Shown: piece by piece, positions 8,039 through 16,531 of the stretch
Position numbering within the stretch: position 1 is the first letter of the stretch
Layout of the letters: the number at the start of each line of letters is the position of its first letter
Assembly: GCA_965207495.1 (NCBI GenBank)
Contig: OZ242287.1
Location: 2,232,001-2,296,000 of the forward strand
Length of the DNA stretch: 64,000 nucleotides
Source: Bin5 sp965207495
GTDB lineage: Bacteria; Chloroflexota; Anaerolineae; Caldilineales; Caldilineaceae
Direction of reading: 5' to 3'
Position numbers and translations under genes: made by a program
The notes under the pieces: model-generated
Told to the model about the DNA's origin: nothing
The model's database searches: none
Seen by the model: only the letters and a program-made list of their open reading frames with translations

Positions 8039-9205
8039 TCAGACTGTAACCTGCTCCAGCCACGCATCGTTAATTTCAAGGCCAAATCCCGGTGCGTCGC
8101 TCGGACGCACGTAACCGTCCTCGATCACTGCCGTACCGGGCAGCTTGACCATCTCCGCCAGTGGCACACCGGGAGCGGAGACGCTCTCTGAGCGCTCGCC
8201 CCATGTGACCGCCGGCATGGCCATGGAAAGATGCTGGCCGAAGGGGTAGTTCATCCCGCCGTGAGCGATGACGGAAATGTTATTCGCCTGCGCCAAATGG
8301 CAGATCTTGGCCGCCGCGGTGATTCCGCCGCACCACAGCACATCAGGCTGGAAGATGTCCACCAGCCGCTTGCCTGCAGCGTGGGCGAAGGGCGCCAGAT
8401 TGTACCAGTGTTCGCCGGTGGCTAGGGTCTGCCAGGGCAACCGCTGACGGATCGACTCGTAGCCCAATAGATCTTCCGGCTGGATATAGTCCTCCAGCCA
8501 TTTGAGGTTGTAGGGCCGCATCCGCTCGGCAACACGCACAGTGTATTCGGGATCATATGCCGTCCAACCATCCAACATCAACTCTACTTCGCCGCCGATA
8601 GTTTCGCGTGTGCTTGCCACGAGTTCTTCTAGCCTGTTGAGACCCTCCAGCCCCTGTTCAGGTCCCCACGGGCTGAATAGCTTCGTGGCCTTGAAGCCCA
8701 GCTCCATGTACCATTCCTGGTCGAAACCCGATGCGTAACAGAAGATCTTCTCCTTCTGCGGCCCTCCCAGCAACTCGTACACCGGCAGTCCCAGCAATTT
8801 CCCCTTGAGATCCCACAGAGCCACGTCCAGCGCGCTGATCGCGTAACTGGTCATGCTGGTTGGGCTGAAGGCAGTCGAGAGCCGCACCATCATGTCCCAA
8901 AGCTTCTCAGTGGCCATGGCATTCTCGCCGATCAGATTGGGGCCGAAATGTTCATTGATCAGGCCCGCCACGACCGGCCCGTACAGGGAGACGCCGAAGC
9001 CCTGCGTGCCATCCTCTGCTGTTACCAGCACGGCCGGCCGCTTCCATGGGGCCATCGAGACGTGCCCCTCACCGTTGGGAAAGCGGTCATAACGCGCCAT
9101 CGGTCGGTTCATGTGAATGGTGTCGGCCCGGCTCGGCGTGCGCGGCTTCGTCTGCGGCCGCGCCTCCGCCGCAATCTCGAATGCACGGATCTCTTTGATT
9201 TTCAT
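8039..9205 (-). CDS. enolase-superfamily dehydratase, L-rhamnonate dehydratase-like
   Basis: This 388-residue member of the mandelate racemase/muconate lactonizing group has a capping domain at about 1-130 and a modified TIM barrel after it. Visible metal ligands are the acids in LMLDGW, KWLEDY and ATGEHW, and a catalytic histidine is likely in VIAHGG. The stretches SALDVALWDL, NLKWLEDY and FQPDVLWCGG resemble L-rhamnonate dehydratase, which turns L-rhamnonate into 2-keto-3-deoxy-rhamnonate. The exact acid-sugar substrate is inferred. The ATG at 9205 follows GAGG. It sits between two ABC permease genes and a flavin oxidoreductase in one operon, so the importer probably brings in its substrate or a precursor. 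Confidence 0.82.
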   Translation of the reverse strand: MKIKEIRAFEIAAEARPQTKPRTPSRADTIHMNRPMARYDRFPNGEGHVSMAPWKRPAVLVTAEDGTQGFGVSLYGPVVAGLINEHFGPNLIGENAMATEKLWDMMVRLSTAFSPTSMTSYAISALDVALWDLKGKLLGLPVYELLGGPQKEKIFCYASGFDQEWYMELGFKATKLFSPWGPEQGLEGLNRLEELVASTRETIGGEVELMLDGWTAYDPEYTVRVAERMRPYNLKWLEDYIQPEDLLGYESIRQRLPWQTLATGEHWYNLAPFAHAAGKRLVDIFQPDVLWCGGITAAAKICHLAQANNISVIAHGGMNYPFGQHLSMAMPAVTWGERSESVSAPGVPLAEMVKLPGTAVIEDGYVRPSDAPGFGLEINDAWLEQVTV

Positions 9206-9267
9206 ATGTGCCTCAGCTTAGATGAAGGAAGGAACTGCAGAAATACTCAAGAACGAGACGGTGGACG

Positions 9268-10212
9268 CTAACCCTTCATGTCCGCAACCGTAATCCCCTT
9301 CAAAAAGGCGTTCTGAGAGAAGAAGAACAGGATAAGGCAAGGAAGAATTATGATCAGCGCCGCGGCCATGTACAGATGCCACGGCGTTCCCCGGTAGGCC
9401 ACACTGAAATTCGCCAGGAAAAGCGTCAACGTAAAGTTTTCCGGCGTCGAAAGAATGATTAGCGGGCCGAGGAAGTCGTTCCAAAAGAAAACGAAGGCGA
9501 ACACAGCGACAGCCGCCAGCGCCGGCTTGGACAGTGGCAAGATGACTCGAATGAAGATATGCCACCGCGACGCGCCATCGAGATAGGCCGCTTCGTCATA
9601 CTCCCTGGGAATCGTCATGAAAAACTGACGCAGCAAAAAGATGTTCCATGCCGACCCAAACCAGTGCGGAATCATCAGGGGCCACAACGTGTCCAGCCAG
9701 CCGAGCCTTTGCCAAATGATAAACTGAGGCACCATTACCACTGCGAATGGAATCATGAGCGTACTCAGGATCCCCAGGAAGATGACGTTTTTGCCCGGGA
9801 ACTCCAGCCGGGCGAATGCATAGGCCACCAGCGCACTGGAGAATATCGTCGAGACGACTCCATTCACGGATACGATCATCGTGTTGATCGCATACGTGTA
9901 GACGGGCGGATCCGTCTCGTACTGCATCGTAAATGCTGTGATGAAATTCGACCACATTACCGGCTTGGGTATCCACGTGGGCGGTAACGTAAAGACCTGG
10001 TTGGAGGGCTTGAGAGCCGTGTTCAACATCCAATAGAATGGCAATAAGAACAGAAACGCCGCCAAAATGAGAAGCGCGTAAATCAACAACAACCGCACAA
10101 GGCCGGTCTGGAATCGATTGCCCAGCAGGTGAGTACGCATTCTGCTGGGGCGTGTGTATCGCTCGCTGCCCAGACGTTCAGTTGTTGGAACTGTTTCGTT
10201 GCCAACTACCAT
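9268..10212 (-). CDS. carbohydrate ABC transporter permease (MalG type)
   Basis: This 314-residue CUT1 permease has six predicted membrane segments and the EAA loop REYDEAAYLDGASRWHIF. The chosen ATG at 10212 has GGAGAAG 7 bases upstream. A longer frame from 10272 would overlap the upstream permease by about 40 bases and is less likely. It starts 19 bases after the preceding permease gene and ends 62 bases before the enolase-superfamily gene, so the three are co-transcribed. It forms the channel of importer 2 together with the product of the gene at 10232-11158. Confidence 0.9.
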   Translation of the reverse strand: MVVGNETVPTTERLGSERYTRPSRMRTHLLGNRFQTGLVRLLLIYALLILAAFLFLLPFYWMLNTALKPSNQVFTLPPTWIPKPVMWSNFITAFTMQYETDPPVYTYAINTMIVSVNGVVSTIFSSALVAYAFARLEFPGKNVIFLGILSTLMIPFAVVMVPQFIIWQRLGWLDTLWPLMIPHWFGSAWNIFLLRQFFMTIPREYDEAAYLDGASRWHIFIRVILPLSKPALAAVAVFAFVFFWNDFLGPLIILSTPENFTLTLFLANFSVAYRGTPWHLYMAAALIIILPCLILFFFSQNAFLKGITVADMKG

Positions 10213-10231
10213 TATCACTTCTCCCGCTGGG

Positions 10232-11158
10232 CTAGCGCTCGCCGCCCTCGTAATAGACCCAGCGACCAGCAAGGCGGAACTGGAATACAGTCAGCCCAAA
10301 AATGAGCAGGAACATAATCCAGGCCATGGCAGAGGCATATCCCATTTTGAGGAAAGAGAAAGCGTTCTTGTAAAGATGGAGGCCCAGAAAGAGCGTTGCA
10401 TTGTCCGGGCCGCCTCCGGTCATCACATAAGGTTCGGCGAAAGTCTGCACCGACGCGATGATCCCCATGACGACGTTGAAAAAGATGGCAGGAGACAACA
10501 TTGGCAACGTAATAGAGAAGAATTTTGAAACTTCACCGGCGCCATCTATATCAGCCGCTTCGTACAGTTGCTGCGGAAGCCCTTGCAAAGCTGCCAGATA
10601 GATGACCATGGGAATGCCGACGTTCCAGAGGCTCTTGACGATCAGTGAACCCAACACCACCTCCCTGTCAAACAGCCAGTTTCGACCTTCCAGACCCATC
10701 ATCTCCAAACCATTGTTCACGATTCCCAGTTCAGCGTGATACATCCACACCCAAATGACGGACCCGGCCACGCCGCTGACCACCGCCGGCAAATAGAAGG
10801 CCGAACGCCAGAATCCCAGAAGTCGAATTCGCTGATTCAGGAGCAATGCCAGCCCCAGCGCCAACACCTGGCCAATCGGAACGGAAATCAGCACAAATTT
10901 GAATGTCACCCAGATCGAAATGCGAAACAACTCGTCTGTGGTGACCATGCTAATGTAATGCGTGAGCCCATAGAACCTGGGGGGCGCGATCATCTTCCAG
11001 CGAAAGAAACTGAGGACGAATGACGCAATGATGGGGCCGCCGACGAAGAGGATAAAGCCAATAACCCAAGGCAAGATGAAGGCGTAAGCAACAATGGCAT
11101 CGTGGAAACGCCTGCTTCGCCAAATACTACTGCGCGGTGTAAGGCCGGTTGTGGTCAC
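10232..11158 (-). CDS. sugar ABC transporter permease (MalF type)
   Basis: This 308-residue inner-membrane CUT1 permease has six hydrophobic segments and the EAA loop QQLYEAADIDGAGEVSKF. The start is uncertain. GTG at 11158 has TGAGG about 9 bases upstream and is preferred. A TTG at 11173 gives five more residues but lacks a ribosome binding site. It follows the binding-protein gene across a gap of about 170 bases that holds a long stem-loop. As with importer 1, no ATPase gene accompanies it, so a shared ATPase is inferred. Confidence 0.9.
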   Translation of the reverse strand: MTTTGLTPRSSIWRSRRFHDAIVAYAFILPWVIGFILFVGGPIIASFVLSFFRWKMIAPPRFYGLTHYISMVTTDELFRISIWVTFKFVLISVPIGQVLALGLALLLNQRIRLLGFWRSAFYLPAVVSGVAGSVIWVWMYHAELGIVNNGLEMMGLEGRNWLFDREVVLGSLIVKSLWNVGIPMVIYLAALQGLPQQLYEAADIDGAGEVSKFFSITLPMLSPAIFFNVVMGIIASVQTFAEPYVMTGGGPDNATLFLGLHLYKNAFSFLKMGYASAMAWIMFLLIFGLTVFQFRLAGRWVYYEGGER

Positions 11159-11250
11159 AGATATATGCCTCAATGACGCGCCTACTTACCGCCTGGCCAT
11201 CCTGGTCCTTTGTCATGGCTGCTTCGCGCAAGCGCAGTCTTTTTCACAAA

Positions 11251-11299
11251 CGAAGACCACGAAGGCAATAGGATTACCCTATGCCTCCGTGGGCCTTCG
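11251..11299 (-). promoter_or_regulatory. long intercistronic stem-loop after binding protein 2
   Basis: Nested complementary blocks (CGAAG with CTTCG, CCACG with CGTGG, GGC/ATAGG with CCTAT/GCC) form an imperfect stem of about 18 bp around a short loop. It is placed between the binding-protein stop (11327) and the permease start. No clean T-run follows on the minus strand, so stabilisation of the upstream message or partial attenuation is more likely than full termination. It matches in position the stem-loop at 5027-5058. Confidence 0.55.
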
Positions 11300-11326
11300 C
11301 TGTTTCTAGAGTTTCAAAATTGCAGT

Positions 11327-12646
11327 CTAAATGTCCGAAATGACGGCCGTGACCTTCGGCGAAACATCAGGGAAGATTTCCGCGGCCTTGGCATCGCCGG
11401 CATACACTTTCTCAAGAGCGTTGCCGATCAGATTCAAAGCTTCGCCCTCATTGGCCGGTCCTGGCAGAATGTGTCCATAGTCCAACGCGTCGGGAATCAC
11501 GTCCCAATCCACCGCGAAGTCAACCTCCGCGACCCAGGGGAACGGTTCGATCGCATTGGATGAGCGACGCGTTCCAGGGAAATTCGCTTCCGAGGCGTAG
11601 TTGTAGATGCCCTGTGTGCTCGTGTTGTAGTTGAGCCAAGTCCATGCGATATCCTTGTATTCCGATGTCGTGGCAATGTTGTTGAACGCACCGTGCGTGA
11701 TGGTATCGCGCTGCGTTTGGCTGGGCTCGGCAACAACATTGAAGCGGAATCCGGCGTCAACAAGGCTTCCCGTGATCCAGGACCCCATGCGCTGCATTCC
11801 AATGTTGCCGGCCGACAGCAGCTCCGCTGCCGCGCCTGAGCCGCCAATCCCAATAATCTGCGATGGTGACGGCATCACATTACCGTCGAGCAGCATGTCC
11901 GCCCAGAACTGAATCGCCTGGATCGTCTCTTCCTTGTCAAGCCTGCTTTCCAGGAAGTCCTCGCTGTAGAAGCTGCCGCCGTTCTGCCAGGCCTGCTTGA
12001 CACTGAACATGTGCCAGCCAACCGGAATCGTCTCCGAACCCCAGATCTTGTTGTCGGGATCGCTGATGGCGCGGGCCTTCTCTTCAAAGTCGGTCCAGGT
12101 AAAGCTGTCCTTGTCGGGATACTCGACACCTGCGGCGTCGAAAAGATCTGCGTTGTAGAAGGTCACATGGGGTGCCGCCGCGTCGGGAACGCCAAAACGC
12201 TTACCTTCGACGATCGGATAATTCCACCAATTCTCGTAGAAGTCGTCGGGCTCGAAATCGGGTTGGCCATCGACATAAGGCTGAACATCGATAAACTGAT
12301 TATTGCGGCCCATATCAAGAGCCATCGCTTCCCAACTGCGAACGACGTCAGGGAGCGTGCCTGCTGCAGCCAGGGCCGGAATCTTGGCGTGAAACTCGCC
12401 GATCTGCTCCACACTGACTTCGATATCGGGATACTCTTCATGGAACGATTCTAGGGTCATTGCAACACCGGCGGCAGGATCATGGCGCCCGTAACGAATC
12501 GTGGTGCGCTCCGCCATTGGCGCTTCGCCCATCGCCCCTTCGTCAGCCGGCGCGACTGGCGCGCATGCCGCCAGAGCAGCGGCGCCGGCAATCGTTCCCC
12601 CAACTTTGAGAAAAGTTCGTCTGGACAGGGTCTCTCTTTGCGTCAT
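11327..12646 (-). CDS. extracellular solute-binding lipoprotein (sugar ABC importer 2)
   Basis: This 439-residue MalE-like binding protein begins MTQRETLSRRTFLKVGG, a twin-arginine signal, and its hydrophobic stretch ends in the lipobox ALAAC. It should be exported by Tat and anchored as a lipoprotein. The ATG at 12646 is chosen because AAGGAG lies 10 bases upstream. A frame extension to 12688 would put 14 arginine-rich residues before the signal. It is the first gene of a five-gene operon (binding protein, two permeases, enolase-superfamily enzyme, flavin oxidoreductase) read from the promoter at 12716-12743. The ligand is unknown, and a sugar or sugar acid is inferred from the neighbours. 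Confidence 0.92.
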   Translation of the reverse strand: MTQRETLSRRTFLKVGGTIAGAAALAACAPVAPADEGAMGEAPMAERTTIRYGRHDPAAGVAMTLESFHEEYPDIEVSVEQIGEFHAKIPALAAAGTLPDVVRSWEAMALDMGRNNQFIDVQPYVDGQPDFEPDDFYENWWNYPIVEGKRFGVPDAAAPHVTFYNADLFDAAGVEYPDKDSFTWTDFEEKARAISDPDNKIWGSETIPVGWHMFSVKQAWQNGGSFYSEDFLESRLDKEETIQAIQFWADMLLDGNVMPSPSQIIGIGGSGAAAELLSAGNIGMQRMGSWITGSLVDAGFRFNVVAEPSQTQRDTITHGAFNNIATTSEYKDIAWTWLNYNTSTQGIYNYASEANFPGTRRSSNAIEPFPWVAEVDFAVDWDVIPDALDYGHILPGPANEGEALNLIGNALEKVYAGDAKAAEIFPDVSPKVTAVISDI

Positions 12647-12715
12647 AGTTGGATATCTCCTTCTGTGAATTCTAATGTTACTACGCAAGCAGTTCGATTG
12701 ACGGGGCTTCAGCTA

Positions 12716-12743
12716 ATCCTAAGGAATTCGCACATATTGTCAA
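12716..12743 (-). promoter_or_regulatory. sigma70-like promoter of importer 2 operon
   Basis: On the minus strand TTGACA (12738-12743) is followed after 16 bases by TAGGAT (12716-12721). The start site would lie near 12709, about 60 bases before the ATG at 12646. The remaining gap (12744-13022) shows nothing else I recognise. Confidence 0.55.
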
Positions 12744-13022
12744 TTTTTTCACATGCTCAATTTTCGTTTCTCGATAGGAGTTCACTGACGCCGAGCCGTC
12801 AAGCCCATTTCCCGGGGCCGAATACCTACGATCCCTTGCCGCCGAGTGTCCTGATTCAACCCAGGGTGTGCCCGTGGTGCACGCAAGCCCAAAGATGCCG
12901 TACGCTGCTTACGCACGGCCGGATACACTCTGGCTGGGTGAGTTAAGTCTGGAAAGACTTGCTTTCGCGGGAAGGGAGAAGGCGAAATAGAGTGTTCGAA
13001 AGGTACCGACTGCCGAAAATAT

Positions 13023-13046
13023 GGTGACGGCCCGAAGGCTGTCACC
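13023..13046 (-). terminator. terminator of the 2-oxoacid dehydrogenase operon
   Basis: On the minus strand GGTGACAGCC (13037-13046) and GGCCGTCACC (13023-13032) form a 10-bp stem with one G-U pair and a TTCG tetraloop, followed by ATATTTTC. The left arm contains the TGA stop codon of the E2 gene, so termination is tucked directly against the coding end. Confidence 0.75.
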
Positions 13047-14421
13047 CAGTGAGCCACAAAACCGGCTCGGAGACGTGCTCTCGCACCGTGTTGAGGAAAC
13101 GCGCCGCCGGGGCACCGTCCACCACACGATGGTCAAAGGTCAGGCTGAGTGCGACCATCTGGCGGGGCACGACCTGCCCTTCGTGGACGGCCGGTTTGCA
13201 GACTATACGTCCGATGCCAAGTATGGCAGCCTGTGGAAGGTTGATTATGGGGGTAAATGCGTCGATTCCGTACATGCCCAGATTCGTGATCGTGAAAGTT
13301 CCCCCCTGCATCGCGTCACTGCCCAGGCGTTCCTGGTGTGCCCCTTCGATCAAGTTGGCGCTCTCCGTAGCAACCTGGCGCAACGACTTCGCAGGTATAT
13401 TCCGCAGCACCGGCGCCAGCAGGCCGCGCCCGGTTTCGACCGCGAACCCGATGTGAATTTCGCCGTGAAGAGTGATCCCTTCGTCGCCCCAGCTTGCGTT
13501 GAGCGCAGGATGTTCTTGCAACGCCGCTGCAGTCAACTTCAGGTAAATGTCGTTGTAGCTGGGCACGGCCAGCCCTCGGCGGGCATAGCTCGATTTGAGT
13601 TGGTCAAGCAACGCCACCAACTCAGTCGCATCGGCCTCAGTGGTCAATGTGACTGGGGCCGTCGTGTGAGCGCTCTCCGCCATGCGTTGCGCCGTAATCT
13701 GGCGGATTCGACTGTGTTCAACGACCTGTGCAGTCGCCTCCCCTCCCGCCACAGGTTGACGTCGAGCCGCGATGACAGCCTCGACATCCTCCCGTTGGAC
13801 GCGGCCGCCCGGCCTGATCGCTGCCAGTTCCTCCGGTGAAATGCCCGCCTCCGCAGCCATACGACGCGCCACAGGCGACATGTCCACACCCACCGGTTCC
13901 ACGACTGTCTCGGCAGCCGCTCGTACATCCCGTTCGACAATTCGTCCCGTGCGGCCACTGCCCGTTAGCTCAGTCCAATCCACGCCCAGCTCCGCCGCCA
14001 CCCGCCGTGCTCGCGGACTGATGGCAGGCGTCCCTCGTCCGTCTGCAGCAACTCGCTGCGACGCCATTCTCTTCTGCCCGACAGCCTCTACCCCAGCCTT
14101 CTGAGGCGCTCTGCCTACCTGGCCTGCCTGTGATTCTGCCGGCGCGGCCTCAACGCTCTCCGCAGGCATCGATTCGCCGACTTGTACAATGTAAGCCAGC
14201 AGCGCTCCCACGGGAATGACGTCACCGGGTGCGGGTGCACTGGATGGAAGCCGCAGGATTCCGGCCTCGAATACTTCGACCTCTTGCGTAGCCTTGTCGC
14301 CCTCCACCGTAAAGAGCAGGTCCCCAGTCTGGACCTCGTCTCCGTCCTGTTTCAACCACTCCCCGAAGACGCCCTCTTCCATTGTCCACCCTAGGCGCGG
14401 CATCGTCACTTCGTAGGCCAT
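13042..14421 (-). CDS. 2-oxoacid dehydrogenase E2 (dihydrolipoamide acyltransferase)
   Basis: This 459-residue E2 core subunit transfers the acyl group from E1 to CoA. Domain order is an N-terminal lipoyl domain with the lipoylated lysine at Lys43 in EGDKATQEVE, then two peripheral-subunit-binding domains in tandem (starting at ISPRARRVAAELG and MSPVARRMAAEAG), then the catalytic acyltransferase domain with the active-site motif DHRVVDG near the C-terminus. The ATG at 14421 has GGGGAG 5 bases upstream, whereas the longer frame to 14487 has none. It is the last gene of the operon. No E3 gene is nearby, so the dihydrolipoamide dehydrogenase must come from elsewhere. Acetoin, pyruvate or branched-chain substrate cannot be told apart by reading. 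Confidence 0.93.
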   Translation of the reverse strand: MAYEVTMPRLGWTMEEGVFGEWLKQDGDEVQTGDLLFTVEGDKATQEVEVFEAGILRLPSSAPAPGDVIPVGALLAYIVQVGESMPAESVEAAPAESQAGQVGRAPQKAGVEAVGQKRMASQRVAADGRGTPAISPRARRVAAELGVDWTELTGSGRTGRIVERDVRAAAETVVEPVGVDMSPVARRMAAEAGISPEELAAIRPGGRVQREDVEAVIAARRQPVAGGEATAQVVEHSRIRQITAQRMAESAHTTAPVTLTTEADATELVALLDQLKSSYARRGLAVPSYNDIYLKLTAAALQEHPALNASWGDEGITLHGEIHIGFAVETGRGLLAPVLRNIPAKSLRQVATESANLIEGAHQERLGSDAMQGGTFTITNLGMYGIDAFTPIINLPQAAILGIGRIVCKPAVHEGQVVPRQMVALSLTFDHRVVDGAPAARFLNTVREHVSEPVLWLTG

Positions 14422-14496
14422 CGGAACTCCCCTATTGTACAGTCCTCGTTGTGGAGGTGATGGTGAAGCCGTTCCCGCCGAATTCAACCATATCAG

Positions 14497-15474
14497 TCAT
14501 TCGGCAAGAAGGTCGCGAATGTTCTGCTCGATGTCGTCCTGCTCCGGCACAATAGCAAGCTCCAGAGGCGGGCTGTAAGGCGTGGGCACATGTGCGCCAT
14601 TCAGCCGTCGGATCGGCGCGTCCAAATCATCAAATCCTTGGTCGATGACCTGCGCCGCGATTTCGGCGCCCACACCACATGGCTGAAACGTCTCGTCCAC
14701 GATCAGAAGCCGTCCCGTCTTGTGGACCGACTCCAAAATCGTCGCCGTATCCAGCGGAGCGATCGTGCGCGGATCGATTACCTCAGCCGAAATGCCCTCC
14801 TCTGCCAACCCCTCGCAAACAGTGACCGCCTTGTCTACCATCGAACCAATTGCGACAACTGTACAGTCCGCCCCCTCGCTCGCGATGCGCGCCTGTCCAA
14901 AGGGGATGGTGTAATCGCCTTCAGGCACATCGCCGCGATTGAATAACAGCGACTTGTGTTCGAGAAAAAGCACTGGGTCGTCGCTCTGCAATGCTGTAGC
15001 GAAAAGCCCCTTGGCGTCACTGGGAATGGCCGGGACTACCACCCTGAATCCGGGAATATGAGCGAAAATCGGGTAGTAGCTGCCCGAGTGGTGTGTCGCG
15101 GCCGAGTGGCCGATCCCAATCGCGCCCCGCAGAAGGATTGGCATCTTAAGCCGGCCACTGCTCATGTACTGCATCTTGGCGATCTGATTCACCAATTCAC
15201 CAAAAGCATCGAGAATGAAGTCCAGAAACATAAAGTCAACGATAGGACGCGTACCTGTCATGGCCGCGCCCGCGCACATGCCGACGAATCCGCGCTCGCT
15301 GATCGGCGTGTCGCACAACCGCTCAGGACCGTACTTATCGTACAGACCGACCGTTGTATTGAAGTTGCCTCCCCGTTCGCCGATCCCTTCCCCGACGACA
15401 AAAATCGAGGGATCGCGCGCCATCGCACTGTCCAATGCCTCCAGAGTGGCTTCAACGTAAGTCAACTCTCGCAT
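14497..15474 (-). CDS. 2-oxoacid dehydrogenase E1 beta subunit
   Basis: This 325-residue beta subunit of the thiamine-diphosphate-dependent E1 begins MRELTYVEATLEALD as usual for PdhB/AcoB proteins. It carries the cofactor-region stretch CDTPISERGFVGMCAGAAM near residues 57-75 and the C-terminal transketolase domain. ATG at 15474 is preferred, with GAGGTG 6 bases upstream. A GTG at 15483 overlaps the stop codon of the alpha subunit as GTGA, so translational coupling is possible either way. It forms the alpha2beta2 E1 with the upstream gene product. Confidence 0.93.
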   Translation of the reverse strand: MRELTYVEATLEALDSAMARDPSIFVVGEGIGERGGNFNTTVGLYDKYGPERLCDTPISERGFVGMCAGAAMTGTRPIVDFMFLDFILDAFGELVNQIAKMQYMSSGRLKMPILLRGAIGIGHSAATHHSGSYYPIFAHIPGFRVVVPAIPSDAKGLFATALQSDDPVLFLEHKSLLFNRGDVPEGDYTIPFGQARIASEGADCTVVAIGSMVDKAVTVCEGLAEEGISAEVIDPRTIAPLDTATILESVHKTGRLLIVDETFQPCGVGAEIAAQVIDQGFDDLDAPIRRLNGAHVPTPYSPPLELAIVPEQDDIEQNIRDLLAE

Positions 15475-15479
15475 GGCCT

Positions 15480-16445
15480 TCACCTCTGATTAAATACATG
15501 TTCGCTGACAGTGTCCGGCTCCGGCCATGGACTGTTGCGAGCGAATTCCTCCGCGTCCGCCACCATCACCTTCACCTCGGCCTCAATCGCGGCCAGCGTT
15601 TCGGTGCCTGCCTCTTCATTTTCCAGGAGCCACTCGTTGTAGCGAGTGATTGGATCGCGCGCCTTCCACGACTCCACCTCTTCCGGCGTCCTGTACCCAG
15701 CGTCACGCATGCCCTCGGAATGGGCGCGAGTGCGATAGGTCCGGCACTCGATCAGGGTGGGCCCTTGCCCTCCGCGTGCCCGCTGCACTGCCTCCTCCGC
15801 CGCTTCGTACACTGCCAACACGTCGTTACCGTCTACCGTGACGCTCTCCATTCCGTAGGCGGGTCCGCGGTTGCCTACATGCGGATTGCCGGCGGAATAG
15901 GCAAAGGGCACCTCTGTGGCATAAAGATTGTTCTCACAGATGAAAAGCGTCGGTAATTTCCAAATGCTGGCGAGGTTCAGTCCCTCGTGAAAAGCGCCGT
16001 TGTTGACCGCGCCATCGCCGAAAAAAGCGACGCCTACCTGTTCGGTCTTGAGCAGTTTGAACGAATAGCCTGCGCCGGTTGCCTGTAGAATACAGGGCCC
16101 GACGATGCCGCTCGTTCCCATCATCCCAACCTCCGGCTTGAAGAGGTGCATACTTCCTCCTCTTCCTTGCGAGCAGCCCGTCTCGCGTCCGAAAAGCTCG
16201 GCAACGACTTCGCGCGGGCTTACTCCCTTGGCCAGGGCATGCCCATGTCCTCGGTGCGTGCTGAATACGGCATCGTCTGGCCGCAAGTGCGCGCACACGC
16301 CCGTGGCAATCGCTTCTTCACCGACATAGGTATGGCAGGCGCCATGAATCAGGCCCATCTGATGTGATCGGGCCAACTGCTCCTCAGTGTAGCGAATTAT
16401 GAGCATCTGCCTGTAGAGCGCAAGGAGTTGCTCTGACTGGGGCAT
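15480..16445 (-). CDS. 2-oxoacid dehydrogenase E1 alpha subunit
   Basis: This 321-residue E1 alpha subunit binds thiamine diphosphate through GDGAVNNGAFHEGLN, the GDG-x-NN motif, and decarboxylates a 2-oxoacid. RYTEEQLARSHQMGLIHG near the N-terminus and THRGHGHALAKG are typical of PdhA/AcoA. The ATG at 16445 has GGAGGT 7 bases upstream. A frame extension to 16487 lacks a ribosome binding site. Its stop overlaps the start region of the beta subunit. The operon order hydroxyacid dehydrogenase - SDR - E1alpha - E1beta - E2 suggests that a 2-hydroxyacid is oxidised and then converted to acyl-CoA. This is an inference. Confidence 0.93.
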   Translation of the reverse strand: MPQSEQLLALYRQMLIIRYTEEQLARSHQMGLIHGACHTYVGEEAIATGVCAHLRPDDAVFSTHRGHGHALAKGVSPREVVAELFGRETGCSQGRGGSMHLFKPEVGMMGTSGIVGPCILQATGAGYSFKLLKTEQVGVAFFGDGAVNNGAFHEGLNLASIWKLPTLFICENNLYATEVPFAYSAGNPHVGNRGPAYGMESVTVDGNDVLAVYEAAEEAVQRARGGQGPTLIECRTYRTRAHSEGMRDAGYRTPEEVESWKARDPITRYNEWLLENEEAGTETLAAIEAEVKVMVADAEEFARNSPWPEPDTVSEHVFNQR

Positions 16446-16531
16446 AACATCCACCTCCCGTGTGACGAGTTGGTCGGACAATTGCAACCTGCTTCCGCCT
16501 GCACGCCGTTAAGCAACAGGACGGAATGAGA

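Noticed and set aside
10213..10272. Longer start for the importer 2 MalG-type permease
   Set aside because: It would overlap the upstream permease by about 40 bases, and the ATG at 10212 has a proper ribosome binding site.
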